From positions 38,848 to 102,847 of the forward strand of contig DATKPD010000083.1 of assembly GCA_035524315.1 (NCBI GenBank): DNA of 64,000 nucleotides, read 5' to 3'. A program made the translations under genes and the position numbers. The notes under the pieces were generated by a model that was not told where the DNA came from, searched no databases, and was given only the letters and a program-made list of their open reading frames with translations. The stretch is from BOG-938 sp035524315. GTDB lineage: Bacteria > Pseudomonadota > Alphaproteobacteria > Caulobacterales > Caulobacteraceae. Shown here piece by piece: positions 25,026-34,239 of the stretch. How positions within the stretch are numbered: position 1 is the stretch's first letter; every line of letters starts with the position of its first letter.

Positions 25026-26261
25026 ATGATGATCATAGACAAAGCCGAAACCGCGACCCTGCTGGAGATCTTGCGAGACGCCATGCGGTCTGGGCGCGCC
25101 ATCGAGGCCAACCAGATCCGGTTCGTCGGTTTGGGAGACATCAAAGCCAAGGCGGGGGACAAATGGCGGCGTATCGCCGATTGGGTCCAACAGAGCGCCG
25201 AGACCTTCCTGCGCCATCGCCTCGCCGCTGACGATTTGCTGATCCCGGCGGAAGACGGCTTCATCGTCATCTTCATGGATGTCGCTCAAGTGGAAGCGCG
25301 GCGCGCCAGCCTGCAGAAGGCGATGAACGAGTTCTATATCGGCGTGGAGGGGGCGCCGGCCGTTGTGCGGGTCCAGATGGATGAGGGGGCCATCTCGTCC
25401 GACCTGTTATGGCGCCTGATCGGCGAGACAAATCCTGGGCCCAGGGCTGGGGCCGAAGGCGCCGCGCCGCAAGCGCGAGCCGTGGCCGAGGCCCGGGGGA
25501 TCGCGCCAGAGTTCACCTTCGCCCCGATCTGGTCTCCGGCCCAGGAGATGATGACCAGCTATTGGCTGGCCTTCCGGCCGCTCGATGGTCCGCACAATCC
25601 GTTCGGTTATGTGACCGCGGCCAAGCCGGAGGACACCGATGTTCTGGACCTTGATCTTCAGATTCTCGCCGCGGCTGTAGGGGGCCTCAAGGCCTCGATC
25701 GAGTCGAACAGGAAATGCCTGGTCGGCTTCACCGTGCACGCCTCGACGATGAGCCGTCCGGCGCGCCGACGCGTCTACATGAACAGCCTCGCCGAGACGC
25801 CTGAAGCGTTACGGGCCTATCTCATGGCGCAGATATCGGATGTGGAGCCCGGCACGCCAGTGGCGACACAGACCGAATGGGTTCAGCAGATCCGTCCCTT
25901 CATCAATCGTGTGACCATCGAGGTCGACGCGCGAAAGTGGAACCTCGCGGGGTTCAAGGACATGGGTCTTACCAGCGTGGCCCTGGCGTTGGACTGGCGC
26001 CAGCATGCTGGGCGCCAGCGCCTGATGGCCAAGATCCGCAAGCTCGCGCGCCAGGTCAAAGATCATCACCTGCGTCTGCGAATTCTGGGCGTGACCGATC
26101 CGGACATCCTGGCGACCGCGCTGGATGTGGGCGCGGACTTCATGTCCTGTCCGACGATCTGGCCCCACCTCGCGGCGCCGGCCGGGGTGCGTCCATTCAG
26201 CCGCGCGGCCATGCTGAAGCAACTGCGCGGTATGGCCAAGCCAGGCCAGTCAGCAGCCTGA
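25026..26261 (+). CDS. degenerate GGDEF-EAL-like protein
   Basis: 411 residues, no signal or membrane segment. The N-terminal ~115 residues (IRFVGLGDIKAKAGDKWRRIADWVQ...LLIPAEDGFIVIF) follow a GGDEF-type fold pattern but lack GG(D/E)EF. The C-terminal ~160 residues (VTIEVDARKWN...SVALALDW...RLRILGVTDPDILATALDVGADFMSCPTIWPHLAAP) match the second half of EAL domains: the 'gVe-t...al..lG.dy.qG' strand-turn. They have neither an EAL motif nor the DDFGTG loop. It could be a c-di-GMP-binding or protein-interaction scaffold rather than an enzyme. Start at tandem ATGs (25026/25029). It is alone in its transcription unit. Confidence 0.55.
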   Translation: MMIIDKAETATLLEILRDAMRSGRAIEANQIRFVGLGDIKAKAGDKWRRIADWVQQSAETFLRHRLAADDLLIPAEDGFIVIFMDVAQVEARRASLQKAMNEFYIGVEGAPAVVRVQMDEGAISSDLLWRLIGETNPGPRAGAEGAAPQARAVAEARGIAPEFTFAPIWSPAQEMMTSYWLAFRPLDGPHNPFGYVTAAKPEDTDVLDLDLQILAAAVGGLKASIESNRKCLVGFTVHASTMSRPARRRVYMNSLAETPEALRAYLMAQISDVEPGTPVATQTEWVQQIRPFINRVTIEVDARKWNLAGFKDMGLTSVALALDWRQHAGRQRLMAKIRKLARQVKDHHLRLRILGVTDPDILATALDVGADFMSCPTIWPHLAAPAGVRPFSRAAMLKQLRGMAKPGQSAA

Positions 26262-26401
26262 AACGGGCGTCCCGGAGCCGCCTGACCGCTTCGGGCCCGC
26301 ACGTGAGGGATATGCGGCGACCAGCCGTTCGAGTAACCAGGGATCGAGCGTGGCCGTGTGATGTGGGTCAATGATCCATGGGACGCGACTGAACTTGGGA
26401 G

Positions 26402-28174
26402 ATGAACGTGAGCGAAACAGGCGTCCGGTCTTGGCGCGTCATCATGGCGGCGCTGTTGGTGGTCTTGGGCATGCTGCCGATGGGCGATCTCGCGCAGGCG
26501 AAAGCGCGGCCGGGCGACGCCCTGGCTGTGGTCAAGCCCGCGATCAGTTGCGACGCACTCGGTAAGACCGACATCTCGGGCGCCGTGGGCGTCGGCGTCA
26601 GCCTTCAACAAGCCGCGCTCAAGACGACGGACAAAGGCTCCTACTGCGTGGTGACCGGCCAGATCGCTCCTGCGATCCGCTTCGAGGTCGATCTGCCCAT
26701 GGAGCACTGGACCCAGCGTTTGCTGCAGGAGGGCTGCGGCGGGCTGTGCGGGAATGTCTCGACCGGTGTGGACAATGCCGGAACCTGCCTTCCGGCTCTG
26801 AACGGCGAACTGGTGGTTTCCACGGACAACCTGGGTCATGACGGGGGCGACGGCGCCTTCGGAGCCGACCCGCAAAAGCGGATCGACTTCGCCTATCGCG
26901 CCAATCACCTGACGGCCCTGGCGTCCAAGGCGCTGATCCGCGCCCTTTATGGCCGGCCACAGCGATACGCCTATTTCATGGGGTGTTCGGACGGCGGTCG
27001 CGAGGCCCTGATCGAGGCCCAGCGCTACCCGCAGGACTTCGATGGCGTTTCCGCCGGCGATCCGGCCGCCATGTTCCAGACGCAGAACTCCTTCTACGGC
27101 GCGTGGAGCGCCGACGCCAACAAGCGCGCGGACGGCGCGCCGATCCTGCTCGCCGCCAAGGGCCAATTGATCCACGATGCGGTCCTCGCGGAATGCGACA
27201 CGCTCTCCGGGGTGAAGGATGGATTGCTGCAGGACCCGCGCGCCTGCCGCTTTGAGGCCGCCAGCCTGCTCTGCCCGCCGTCCGCCAGCGACACCGCCAA
27301 GTGCCTGACGCCGGAGGAGGCGACGGTCCTGCAGAAGCTGTACGACGGGGCTGGCGACGGCGCAGGCCATCTGTTCACCTTCCCGGCCGAGCGCGGCGGC
27401 GAGGCCTACTGGCATCTGCCTGCCAGCGCCGCCCCAGCCGGGCCTGGTATGGACTTCACGTCCACCTCCATCGCGAACGTGATCCTGCCGGAGGTGAGCC
27501 CGGCCGACGGCGACGTTTCCAAGTTCGCCTTCACCCAAGCCAACTTCGATCGAATGGCGCAGCTGGCCCCGCTCTACAACGGCCTCAACACCAATCTTAA
27601 GCCCTTCGCCGCGCACGGCGGCAAGTTGCTGGTATGGCACGGCTGGTCCGACACCGCGGTCACGCCCGAAGTGTCCATCGCCTATTATCGGGGCGTGCAG
27701 ACATATATGGGCTCGGCCCAGACCGACGCCTTTCTGCGGCTTTTCCTGATCCCGGGCATGGGCCATTGCCAGGGCGGGGACGGGTATGACCGTTTCGACG
27801 TGCTCACGCCCCTGATGGCGTGGGTCGAGCACGGCGTGAAGCCGGCGAAGCTCCTCACCGGCAAGCGCAAACCCGCGCCGCAAGGGCAGGGCGGGGGCGG
27901 CGGCATGAACGGACCGCCCAAGATGGTCCCCGGCATACGGCCGATCCCGGCGAAAGAGCCCGACCTAGTCGCCACGCGTCCGGTCTATCCCTTCCCCTAC
28001 CTGCCGCATTACGTCGGCCAGGGCGACCCGAACGACGCGACGAACTATGTCCAGATAAAAAGCCCCGTGGCCCGTCCGTGGCCCTTTGCCGGCAACGTGG
28101 CGACGAGCCTGATCGGTCCGAACAACCAGAAGCGTTACGCGGTCAAGGACGGCAGACTGGCGGTGGTCGATTGA
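26402..28174 (+). CDS. secreted tannase/feruloyl esterase family protein
   Basis: 590 residues with a signal peptide (IMAALLVVLGMLPMGDLAQA). The tannase-family catalytic set is intact: S196 in GCSDGGRE (nucleophile elbow), D417 in HGWSDTAVTP and H455 in GMGHCQGG. Paired cysteines bracket the site, including the CS-HC pair that in this family forms a disulphide linking the nucleophile and His. The lid region (about 230-370) is of usual size. It hydrolyses galloyl, feruloyl or similar aromatic esters from plant material, in the periplasm or outside. A Gly/Pro/Lys-rich insert near 495-515 and a C-terminal tail (about 540-590) are extra. A PepSY gene follows 67 bp downstream. Confidence 0.88.
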   Translation: MNVSETGVRSWRVIMAALLVVLGMLPMGDLAQAKARPGDALAVVKPAISCDALGKTDISGAVGVGVSLQQAALKTTDKGSYCVVTGQIAPAIRFEVDLPMEHWTQRLLQEGCGGLCGNVSTGVDNAGTCLPALNGELVVSTDNLGHDGGDGAFGADPQKRIDFAYRANHLTALASKALIRALYGRPQRYAYFMGCSDGGREALIEAQRYPQDFDGVSAGDPAAMFQTQNSFYGAWSADANKRADGAPILLAAKGQLIHDAVLAECDTLSGVKDGLLQDPRACRFEAASLLCPPSASDTAKCLTPEEATVLQKLYDGAGDGAGHLFTFPAERGGEAYWHLPASAAPAGPGMDFTSTSIANVILPEVSPADGDVSKFAFTQANFDRMAQLAPLYNGLNTNLKPFAAHGGKLLVWHGWSDTAVTPEVSIAYYRGVQTYMGSAQTDAFLRLFLIPGMGHCQGGDGYDRFDVLTPLMAWVEHGVKPAKLLTGKRKPAPQGQGGGGGMNGPPKMVPGIRPIPAKEPDLVATRPVYPFPYLPHYVGQGDPNDATNYVQIKSPVARPWPFAGNVATSLIGPNNQKRYAVKDGRLAVVD

Positions 28175-28241
28175 TGCGTTCATCGGACGGTGGGCCAAGC
28201 CCGCGCGAACCGGGACAACTTGGCGGAAGGGCGGCCGGCGA

Positions 28242-29450
28242 ATGATGTACATCCATAGGCTCACCGCGTTTCTCGGCTCGGTGCTGCTGCTCTATATCGC
28301 TCTGACGGGCGCCGGCATTCAGCTGGCCGATATGCGCGCGTTGCTGACGCATGCGCCCGAGACCGATCCGGACATGCTGATGATCCGCCAGCATGTCACC
28401 GGGCCGCCCAACTACGCGGTGGTGTCCGCGCCCGACTACACCGCACCGGCTCTGCCGCGGAGCCTGGACCTCGCCGATGGATTAGAGCGCGCCGCCGCCC
28501 TGGGCCGCGCCTCCGCTCCGGGCGCCGACCTGCGGCTCGTGGAGTTGCGCATGGCCGAGGGACGGCCTGCCGCCCACGTGCAGATGGGGCCGCGGCAGAT
28601 GATATTCGACCTCACCTCCGGCGCGCCGCTGCCGGCCGCCGATCTGCCGCCTCCGGTCCCCGACGACCTGGACAGTTCAGTGCGGTCGCAGATCAAACAC
28701 CTGCATCGGTTCAATTATCTGGGTCAGCAGGGGACAGCGTTGGATGCGCTGGCGGGCATGCTGTTCGCGACCATGATCGTCACGGGGTTGCTGCAGTACT
28801 TCCGGTTGCTCAAGGCGCGCACGGCCATGGATCGGCCCTCGCCCCTGTGGCGCGCCGGGGGACTGTGGCGCGACCTGCACCGCTGGTCGGCGGTGCTCGC
28901 CAGCGTGTTCGTGGTCTGGATCGTGGCGACGGGCTTTTTGCTGGCGCTCGACAACGTGGGCGCCTACGTCGGCTCGCAGGTCCATCGACCCACCCCGGGC
29001 GCCCCGAGTGGATTCAAGGGGGATTTGTCCTCGCCGATCAACGACGCTGAACTGCCGGCGATGACTCAGACGACCTTGGCCGCTTTCGCCAAGGCTGAGC
29101 CCGATGTCGCCATCAAGGTGCTGCGTCTGCGCTATTTCGTGGGCTATCCCCAAGGCGTGGTCGTGGCGGCGGATCGCGACGCCACCCAGCGCGTCTTCAA
29201 CGCCAAGACGGGCCAGCCCATGTCAATGAGCGAGCCGGGCTATCCCTTCCTCGGCTTTCCGTCGGGCTGGGAATGGCACCAGCGGCTTAAGCGGCTGCAT
29301 CGGGGCGATTTCTTCGGCATGCCTGGCCGCTGGCTCGACACCGTCGGCGCCTTGGCCCTGGTCTATCTGTCGGTCTCGGGGGTGGTGATGTACGTGCAGT
29401 TGTGGCTGCGCCGTCGGCGCAATGGCCGCTCGGCCCTGATCTGGGGCTGA
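28242..29450 (+). CDS. PepSY-associated transmembrane protein
   Basis: 402 residues with four main membrane helices: N-terminal (LTAFLGSVLLLYIALTGAGI), a pair around 165-255 (ALAGMLFATMIVTGLLQYF; VLASVFVVWIVATGFLLAL) and C-terminal (LDTVGALALVYLSVSGVVMYVQLWL). PepSY-like extracytoplasmic domains lie between. Conserved histidines in or next to helices (YIHRLTAF, KHLHRFNYLG, LHRWSAV, KRLHRGDFF) are the pattern of PepSY-TM proteins implicated in haem-dependent ferric reduction. It probably forms one unit with the tannase gene. A link to handling iron bound by released phenolics is an inference. Confidence 0.82.
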   Translation: MMYIHRLTAFLGSVLLLYIALTGAGIQLADMRALLTHAPETDPDMLMIRQHVTGPPNYAVVSAPDYTAPALPRSLDLADGLERAAALGRASAPGADLRLVELRMAEGRPAAHVQMGPRQMIFDLTSGAPLPAADLPPPVPDDLDSSVRSQIKHLHRFNYLGQQGTALDALAGMLFATMIVTGLLQYFRLLKARTAMDRPSPLWRAGGLWRDLHRWSAVLASVFVVWIVATGFLLALDNVGAYVGSQVHRPTPGAPSGFKGDLSSPINDAELPAMTQTTLAAFAKAEPDVAIKVLRLRYFVGYPQGVVVAADRDATQRVFNAKTGQPMSMSEPGYPFLGFPSGWEWHQRLKRLHRGDFFGMPGRWLDTVGALALVYLSVSGVVMYVQLWLRRRRNGRSALIWG

Positions 29451-29463
29451 CGTAAGCCACGGC

Positions 29464-31989
29464 TCAAGGGCGACTGCGCAGCTCGATCATCGCATGGGCC
29501 GCCCTCAGCCCAACGATGGCCATGATCAGGTCTTTCGGCCGGATCGGTTTGGCCAGGTGCATGTCGGCGCCGGCGCCAAGGGCGGCCTTGACCTGCTCGG
29601 TCAAGGCGTCGGCGGTCAGGGCCACGATCGGGGTGCGCGGCGCGCCCGTCCTGGCTTCGTGCGCGCGGATATGGCCGATCGCGGCCAGTCCATCCATCAC
29701 CGGCATATGCAGGTCCATCAGGATCACGTCGAAGGGGTGTTGCGCCGCCGCCTCGACCGCCAGGGCCCCATTTTCCACCGTGGTCAGGTCCACGCCGAAG
29801 GGCTCCAGACTGAGAGCCACCACCTTCTGGTTGGTCGGATGATCCTCGGCTTGCAGCACACGCAGGCCTTCGAGGTTCGCGAGGGCGCCGGCCGCGTCCG
29901 TCGCGCGCGCCTCGGCGCCGGCCTCGGCCCGCGCGAGCGGCAGCTCGACGACAAAGGTCGCACCTTCGCCCGGGGCTGAAGACGCGTGGATCGATCCGCC
30001 CATCAGCTCGCAAAGCGAGGCGCAGATCGAAAGACCCAGTCCCGTGCCGCCGTATTGGCGGGTGGTCGAAGCGTCCGCCTGCTCGAAGCGACGGAACAGG
30101 CGCTCGGCTATCTCCTGACTGAAGCCCACGCCGCTGTCGCGCACCGTCATGCGCAGTCCGCCAGGGGCCGCCTCCACCGTCAGCGCCACCTCGCCCTCGG
30201 CCGTGAATTTCACAGCGTTGCTCAGCAGGTTTGAGAGAATCTGAGTGATGCGCACCTGGTCGCCCAGATAGCGGCCTTTCGCGTCTTCATCCACCGACCA
30301 GGTCAGCTCGACCCGGCTGGCCTTGGCCTGGGCCGCCGCCTTGTGCAGCGCGGCGATGCGCTCCACCGTCGGCTCCAGATCGAAGGGCTCAACGCACAGG
30401 GTCATCTGGCCAGCCTCGATCTTGGACACGTCCAGGATGTCAGTCAGGACCTGTTCAAGGAGCCGAGCGGACGACACGACCAATTCGGCCATGACGCGGT
30501 TCTCCGGATTGATCAGGCGGTTGGCCAGGATGTCCGAAAGGGCGACCACGCCGTTGAGCGGCGTGCGCAACTCGTGGCTCATATTGGCCAGGAAGGTGGA
30601 CTTGGCCCGGTTGGCCCGCTCGAGTTCCGCGGTTCGTTCCGCGACGCGCTCTTCCAAAGATTGCAAAGCGCTGTCGGCCAGGGCCCGTTCTTCGGCCAGA
30701 CGGCGCGCCAATTCGCCGATTTCATCGGTCCGATGCTCCAGCGCCAGGCCGTCCGCGGCGGCGGCGCCGTCCGCCGAACGCGCGCGGGCGCTGTGCGCGG
30801 CCAGCCGGCATAGCGGATCGACGATTTCCCGGCGCGCATAGACGAAGATCAGGAGGCTGGTGGTCAGCAGGGCCAGCGCGCCCACGCCGACGATGAGCAG
30901 CGCCGGGCCGGCCGCCGCCGCCTCGATCCGCGCCTTCGGCACGGCGGTGACCAGATACCATGGCGCGCCATCCAGAGCGGCGAAGCCGATGATCCACCGG
31001 TGATCGGGGCTTTCGGTCACCCCATGCCCGGCCGGCGTTCGGGCGAATGCCTTGGCCAACTGCGCCAAGCCGAACGTGGCCTTGTAGCGCTTGGCCAGCG
31101 CCGCCGTGGGCAGGCTGGCCATTTTCCGGCCCGAGACCGCAACGAGTTCGCCTTTCGCGTCGAGCAGGAAGTCCTCGGCGTCGCCTTCTCGTTTGCCGGC
31201 GGTGTCCGGCAGCAGGGCCTGCATGTCGATCGTGGTGTGCCAAACTCCGACGTAGCGGCCGCCGACATAGGCGGGCGTTGTGCAGCTGCGCATGTAAGGC
31301 GTCATCGCCGTGCCGACGGTTTTGCCGTCGGCGGTGACCGGCGCGACCAGCCGGGCGCATTGGGTGCGCCGCTGCGGATTGGCGAGCGGACCGGCCCGCA
31401 CCACCATCGTGGGCGGCGATTTTCGGGGATCCCAGGCCTTCAGGCCCTCGAACTGATCCGAGGCGGCCGAATTGAACGCGATGACGGTCCCCGCGACGGT
31501 GTCGAAATCCAGATTGTCCAGGCCATTGAGGCGGCTCTCGCCGATCAGGCGCACCGCGTCGAAGGCGCGCAGGAGCAGGGCGCGGTCAGCCACGCTCTGG
31601 GCGTCGGCGTCGGCGATTCGGGCGCCTATGCCGAACACCGTGTCTCCGTCAGGCAGCGTCTGGCCGGTGAACAGGCGCGGCCCGCCGTAGCGCACGGCGC
31701 CGACGCGTTCGGGAAAGCGCTGCTCGAACTGCTGGTCGATCGCGGCGCTGGCGCCCTGCGGACGGTTCAGTATCGCAGTGCCGGCCGCCGCTTGGCGTTC
31801 CACCAAAACGAACACCGAGCTTTCGGCTTGCGCCCGGTTGGTCACCGCCATATCGAGATCGATCGCGCGGTCATGGACGAAATTGGACTTGAACGCCCAA
31901 AATCCTGTGGCGGCGCACAGTCCTGTCGCGGTCAGGCATAGGACGAGCGCGACGCCCAGAAGCTTCGTCCCTAAAGAGCTTGTTTTCAC
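29464..31989 (-). CDS. membrane hybrid sensor kinase with Cache sensor and receiver
   Basis: 841 residues: N-terminal helix (VALVLCLTATGLCAATGFWAF), a large periplasmic double-Cache-type sensor (about 35-355; YVGVWHTTID, LDAKGELVAVSGR, APWYLVTAVPKA), a second helix (about 360-385) and a HAMP-like linker. HisKA follows with H472 (NMSHELRTPLNG), then HATPase_c (DSGVGF, GTGLGLSI) and a C-terminal receiver with D759 (LMDLHMP). The Cache domain suggests sensing of a small carboxylate or amino acid. The gene converges closely with the PepSY gene (13-bp gap). No cognate regulator is adjacent, so phosphate probably leaves through an external HPt protein. Confidence 0.9.
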   Translation of the reverse strand: MKTSSLGTKLLGVALVLCLTATGLCAATGFWAFKSNFVHDRAIDLDMAVTNRAQAESSVFVLVERQAAAGTAILNRPQGASAAIDQQFEQRFPERVGAVRYGGPRLFTGQTLPDGDTVFGIGARIADADAQSVADRALLLRAFDAVRLIGESRLNGLDNLDFDTVAGTVIAFNSAASDQFEGLKAWDPRKSPPTMVVRAGPLANPQRRTQCARLVAPVTADGKTVGTAMTPYMRSCTTPAYVGGRYVGVWHTTIDMQALLPDTAGKREGDAEDFLLDAKGELVAVSGRKMASLPTAALAKRYKATFGLAQLAKAFARTPAGHGVTESPDHRWIIGFAALDGAPWYLVTAVPKARIEAAAAGPALLIVGVGALALLTTSLLIFVYARREIVDPLCRLAAHSARARSADGAAAADGLALEHRTDEIGELARRLAEERALADSALQSLEERVAERTAELERANRAKSTFLANMSHELRTPLNGVVALSDILANRLINPENRVMAELVVSSARLLEQVLTDILDVSKIEAGQMTLCVEPFDLEPTVERIAALHKAAAQAKASRVELTWSVDEDAKGRYLGDQVRITQILSNLLSNAVKFTAEGEVALTVEAAPGGLRMTVRDSGVGFSQEIAERLFRRFEQADASTTRQYGGTGLGLSICASLCELMGGSIHASSAPGEGATFVVELPLARAEAGAEARATDAAGALANLEGLRVLQAEDHPTNQKVVALSLEPFGVDLTTVENGALAVEAAAQHPFDVILMDLHMPVMDGLAAIGHIRAHEARTGAPRTPIVALTADALTEQVKAALGAGADMHLAKPIRPKDLIMAIVGLRAAHAMIELRSRP

Positions 31990-32379
31990 AGGCCCGCTCC
32001 CCCGCGTTATTGCACCAGAGATTGGGATAAGTTCACTTCAAAGGCCTTAATTGGCCTTCTGGCGTAGAACATCGCCCTGATCTATTTTGACGCACCTGGC
32101 GGCGGCTCGTTCGATGAACCTGACAGTCCTTGCCTGCACTTCCGGCGGGGCCGCCCGGTCTGCTCAGGAGCCCGATGAATTCCAACCGCTTCAGTTGAGC
32201 GTGAGATCAGCACAGCGGCAGCGGCGTAGTCTCAAGCATGAGACGGCTGACATCGCTCAACACCAGGTCGCCTGGGCGGCTTTGAGGGTCCTGGGCTGCT
32301 GGTCTAGCTTGACGCGCTTCGCCTGTTCTCCCGATCCCGCCGCCGCCCTCATGCGGGCTGCCGCTGGGCCGCGCAGGAC
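31990..32379. other. 390-bp intergenic region
   Basis: Upstream of the Cache kinase and downstream of the MCP gene, both on the minus strand. The first 60 bp (31990-32070) is AT-richer and should hold the kinase promoter. A perfect dyad GTCTCA-AGCA-TGAGAC lies at 32229-32244. I see no protein gene. Confidence 0.4.
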
Positions 32380-34005
32380 CTAAAACTCTTCCCAGGTTTC
32401 AGTATTGTGAGCCACCCCGCCGTAGCTGGAAGCGATCTTGCGGGTCAGCGCCCGAACGGGCGAGCCGTCCCTGCTCGCCGGGGCGGACGTCGATGAGGCC
32501 GAGTGCCGTACAATCGGCGCCGCGGTCGCGGGGCGACCCCGTTGGCCGGGACCGCCAGCGCTGACCTGGAAGTGCGCGACCAGTTCGGCGAGCTCTTCGG
32601 TGGCGGATTTCAGCGAATGCGCCGCCGCCGTGGTCTCTTCAACCATGGCGGCGTTTTGCTGAACGACCTGATCCATTTGGTTCACGGCCGTGTTCACTTC
32701 AGCAAGCGCCGTGGCTTGCTGCTGAGCCGAGTTCGCGATCTCGGCCACCAGTCCGTCGATCTCCGACACCTTGACCATGATATCCTTGAGCGCCCGACCG
32801 GTCTCGCCGACAAGGGTCACGCCCTGCGACACTTGACGCGACGACGCCGAAATCAGGGTCTTGATCTCCTTCGCGGCGCCCGCCGATCGTTGGGCCAAGG
32901 CGCGCACCTCTTGGGCGACGACGGCAAAGCCCCGGCCCGCGTCCCCCGCGCGGGCGGCCTCGACCCCTGCGTTCAAGGCCAGGAGATTGGTTTGGAACGC
33001 GATTTCGTCGATCACGCCGATGATCTGGTTGATCTCGTTGGACGACCGTTCGATTTCGCCCATGGCCGAGACCGCCTGGCTGACCACTTCGCCGGATCGA
33101 ACAGCTTCGGCCTTGGTCGCGTTGACGGTTTGACTTGCCTGCGCGGCCCCCGCGGCGGTTCTGGTCACGGTGGCTGTGATCTGATCGAGTGCGGCGGCGG
33201 TCTCTTCCAGACTGGCGGCCTGATGCTCGGTGCGGCGCGAGAGGTCTTCCGCCGCCGTCGCGATCTGGTCGGCGCCCACGCTGATGCCCGAGGCGTTTTC
33301 CTGGACTTGTCCCAAGGCCGCCGCCAATTGCTCTATGGCTGAATTGAAGTCTTCCCTCATCTGCCGGTAATCGGCCGGCATGTCGTCGCCAATCTGGTGA
33401 GTCAGGTCGCCTTGGGACAGCTTGCCAAGCGCTTCGCCGACCGCCTTCATCACGGCGTCGCTGACGGCCTTGGCGCGCGCTTCGGTCGCCTGCCGGGCCT
33501 CTTCCAGCGCGTTGAGATAGACTGAAATGGCGAAGTCCATGTCGAGCATGGTCGCCTTGCTCACGGCTCCGAGTTCCGCCGCCACCTGCTGGGCGGAGGG
33601 GCCCTTTCTGCCGAAGCCGCCCTTTGGCCAGTGTTCCTCGATCACGGCCCCGATCAGAGCCTCCAGCAACAAGGCGTAGCCGCCGATATACCAGCGCGGC
33701 TCCAATCCGATCCTGGCATGGACCTCGCCCACCTTGGTGACGGCGCCGACATAGTCCTGGTTGAAGCGGCCATCGGAGAGCAGATCCCAGTGTTTGATCT
33801 GCCGGTCCTTGGCGGCGGCGATGTGGGTCGCACTGGAGAAGAGCTTCCGCGTCTCAGGAAAAGCTTGAACCTGGTCGTAGAATTTATCGAGCGCGGACGG
33901 CAGCGCTCGCATCAACACAGGCTTGGCGTCCCTTAGATGATCTTGGGCGTCTTCACCCAAGACCATGAAATTAAGGCGATCCTGAATGTTGTCGTGCTGG
34001 GCCAT
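32380..34005 (-). CDS. soluble globin-coupled methyl-accepting chemotaxis protein
   Basis: 541 residues with no membrane helix. The N-terminal protoglobin domain (about 10-175) has a likely proximal haem ligand H96 in VHARIGLEPRWYIGGY, the sensor-globin F-helix pattern. A short HAMP-like linker (about 185-240, GDLTHQIGDDMP) and a long signalling coiled coil with the MCP hairpin tip (IIGVIDEIAFQTNLLALNAGVEAARAG) follow. The protein ends NTETWEEF, resembling the WxxF-type tether bound by CheR/CheB methylation enzymes. Expected role: oxygen or redox sensing for aerotaxis via CheA/CheW. It is monocistronic, with no che genes nearby. Confidence 0.9.
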   Translation of the reverse strand: MAQHDNIQDRLNFMVLGEDAQDHLRDAKPVLMRALPSALDKFYDQVQAFPETRKLFSSATHIAAAKDRQIKHWDLLSDGRFNQDYVGAVTKVGEVHARIGLEPRWYIGGYALLLEALIGAVIEEHWPKGGFGRKGPSAQQVAAELGAVSKATMLDMDFAISVYLNALEEARQATEARAKAVSDAVMKAVGEALGKLSQGDLTHQIGDDMPADYRQMREDFNSAIEQLAAALGQVQENASGISVGADQIATAAEDLSRRTEHQAASLEETAAALDQITATVTRTAAGAAQASQTVNATKAEAVRSGEVVSQAVSAMGEIERSSNEINQIIGVIDEIAFQTNLLALNAGVEAARAGDAGRGFAVVAQEVRALAQRSAGAAKEIKTLISASSRQVSQGVTLVGETGRALKDIMVKVSEIDGLVAEIANSAQQQATALAEVNTAVNQMDQVVQQNAAMVEETTAAAHSLKSATEELAELVAHFQVSAGGPGQRGRPATAAPIVRHSASSTSAPASRDGSPVRALTRKIASSYGGVAHNTETWEEF

Positions 34006-34086
34006 GGCGTATCTATTCCGAGCTCAATAAATAAATTGAAGGATTACGTCATTTCGTGGAAAGCCATTTATAATGTTGAAAATAAA

Positions 34087-34107
34087 CGATTAACGTTAAG
34101 ATAATCG
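34087..34107. promoter_or_regulatory. AT-rich dyad upstream of the MCP gene
   Basis: CGATTA-N9-TAATCG (34087-34092 / 34102-34107), with the palindrome TTAACGTTAA (34090-34099) nested in it, about 80 bp upstream of the MCP start in the AT-rich part of the 234-bp gap. It is a likely regulator site or promoter element. Nothing coding is seen in this gap. Confidence 0.4.
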
Positions 34108-34239
34108 CCGTTGGCCGCGATGGGAAACACACCTCTTTAACGGTGCGGTTTCTTGTCGCAATGCGTGATACGGCCAATCGGCCGGTCGATAATTTCCAGT
34201 GATGTGTGGCGCGCGGCCCGGCGCCGGGGGCGACACCCG

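Noticed and set aside
32087..32383. 98-codon plus-strand frame in the kinase-MCP gap
   Set aside because: No ribosome site, no recognisable protein pattern, and it runs into the MCP stop.
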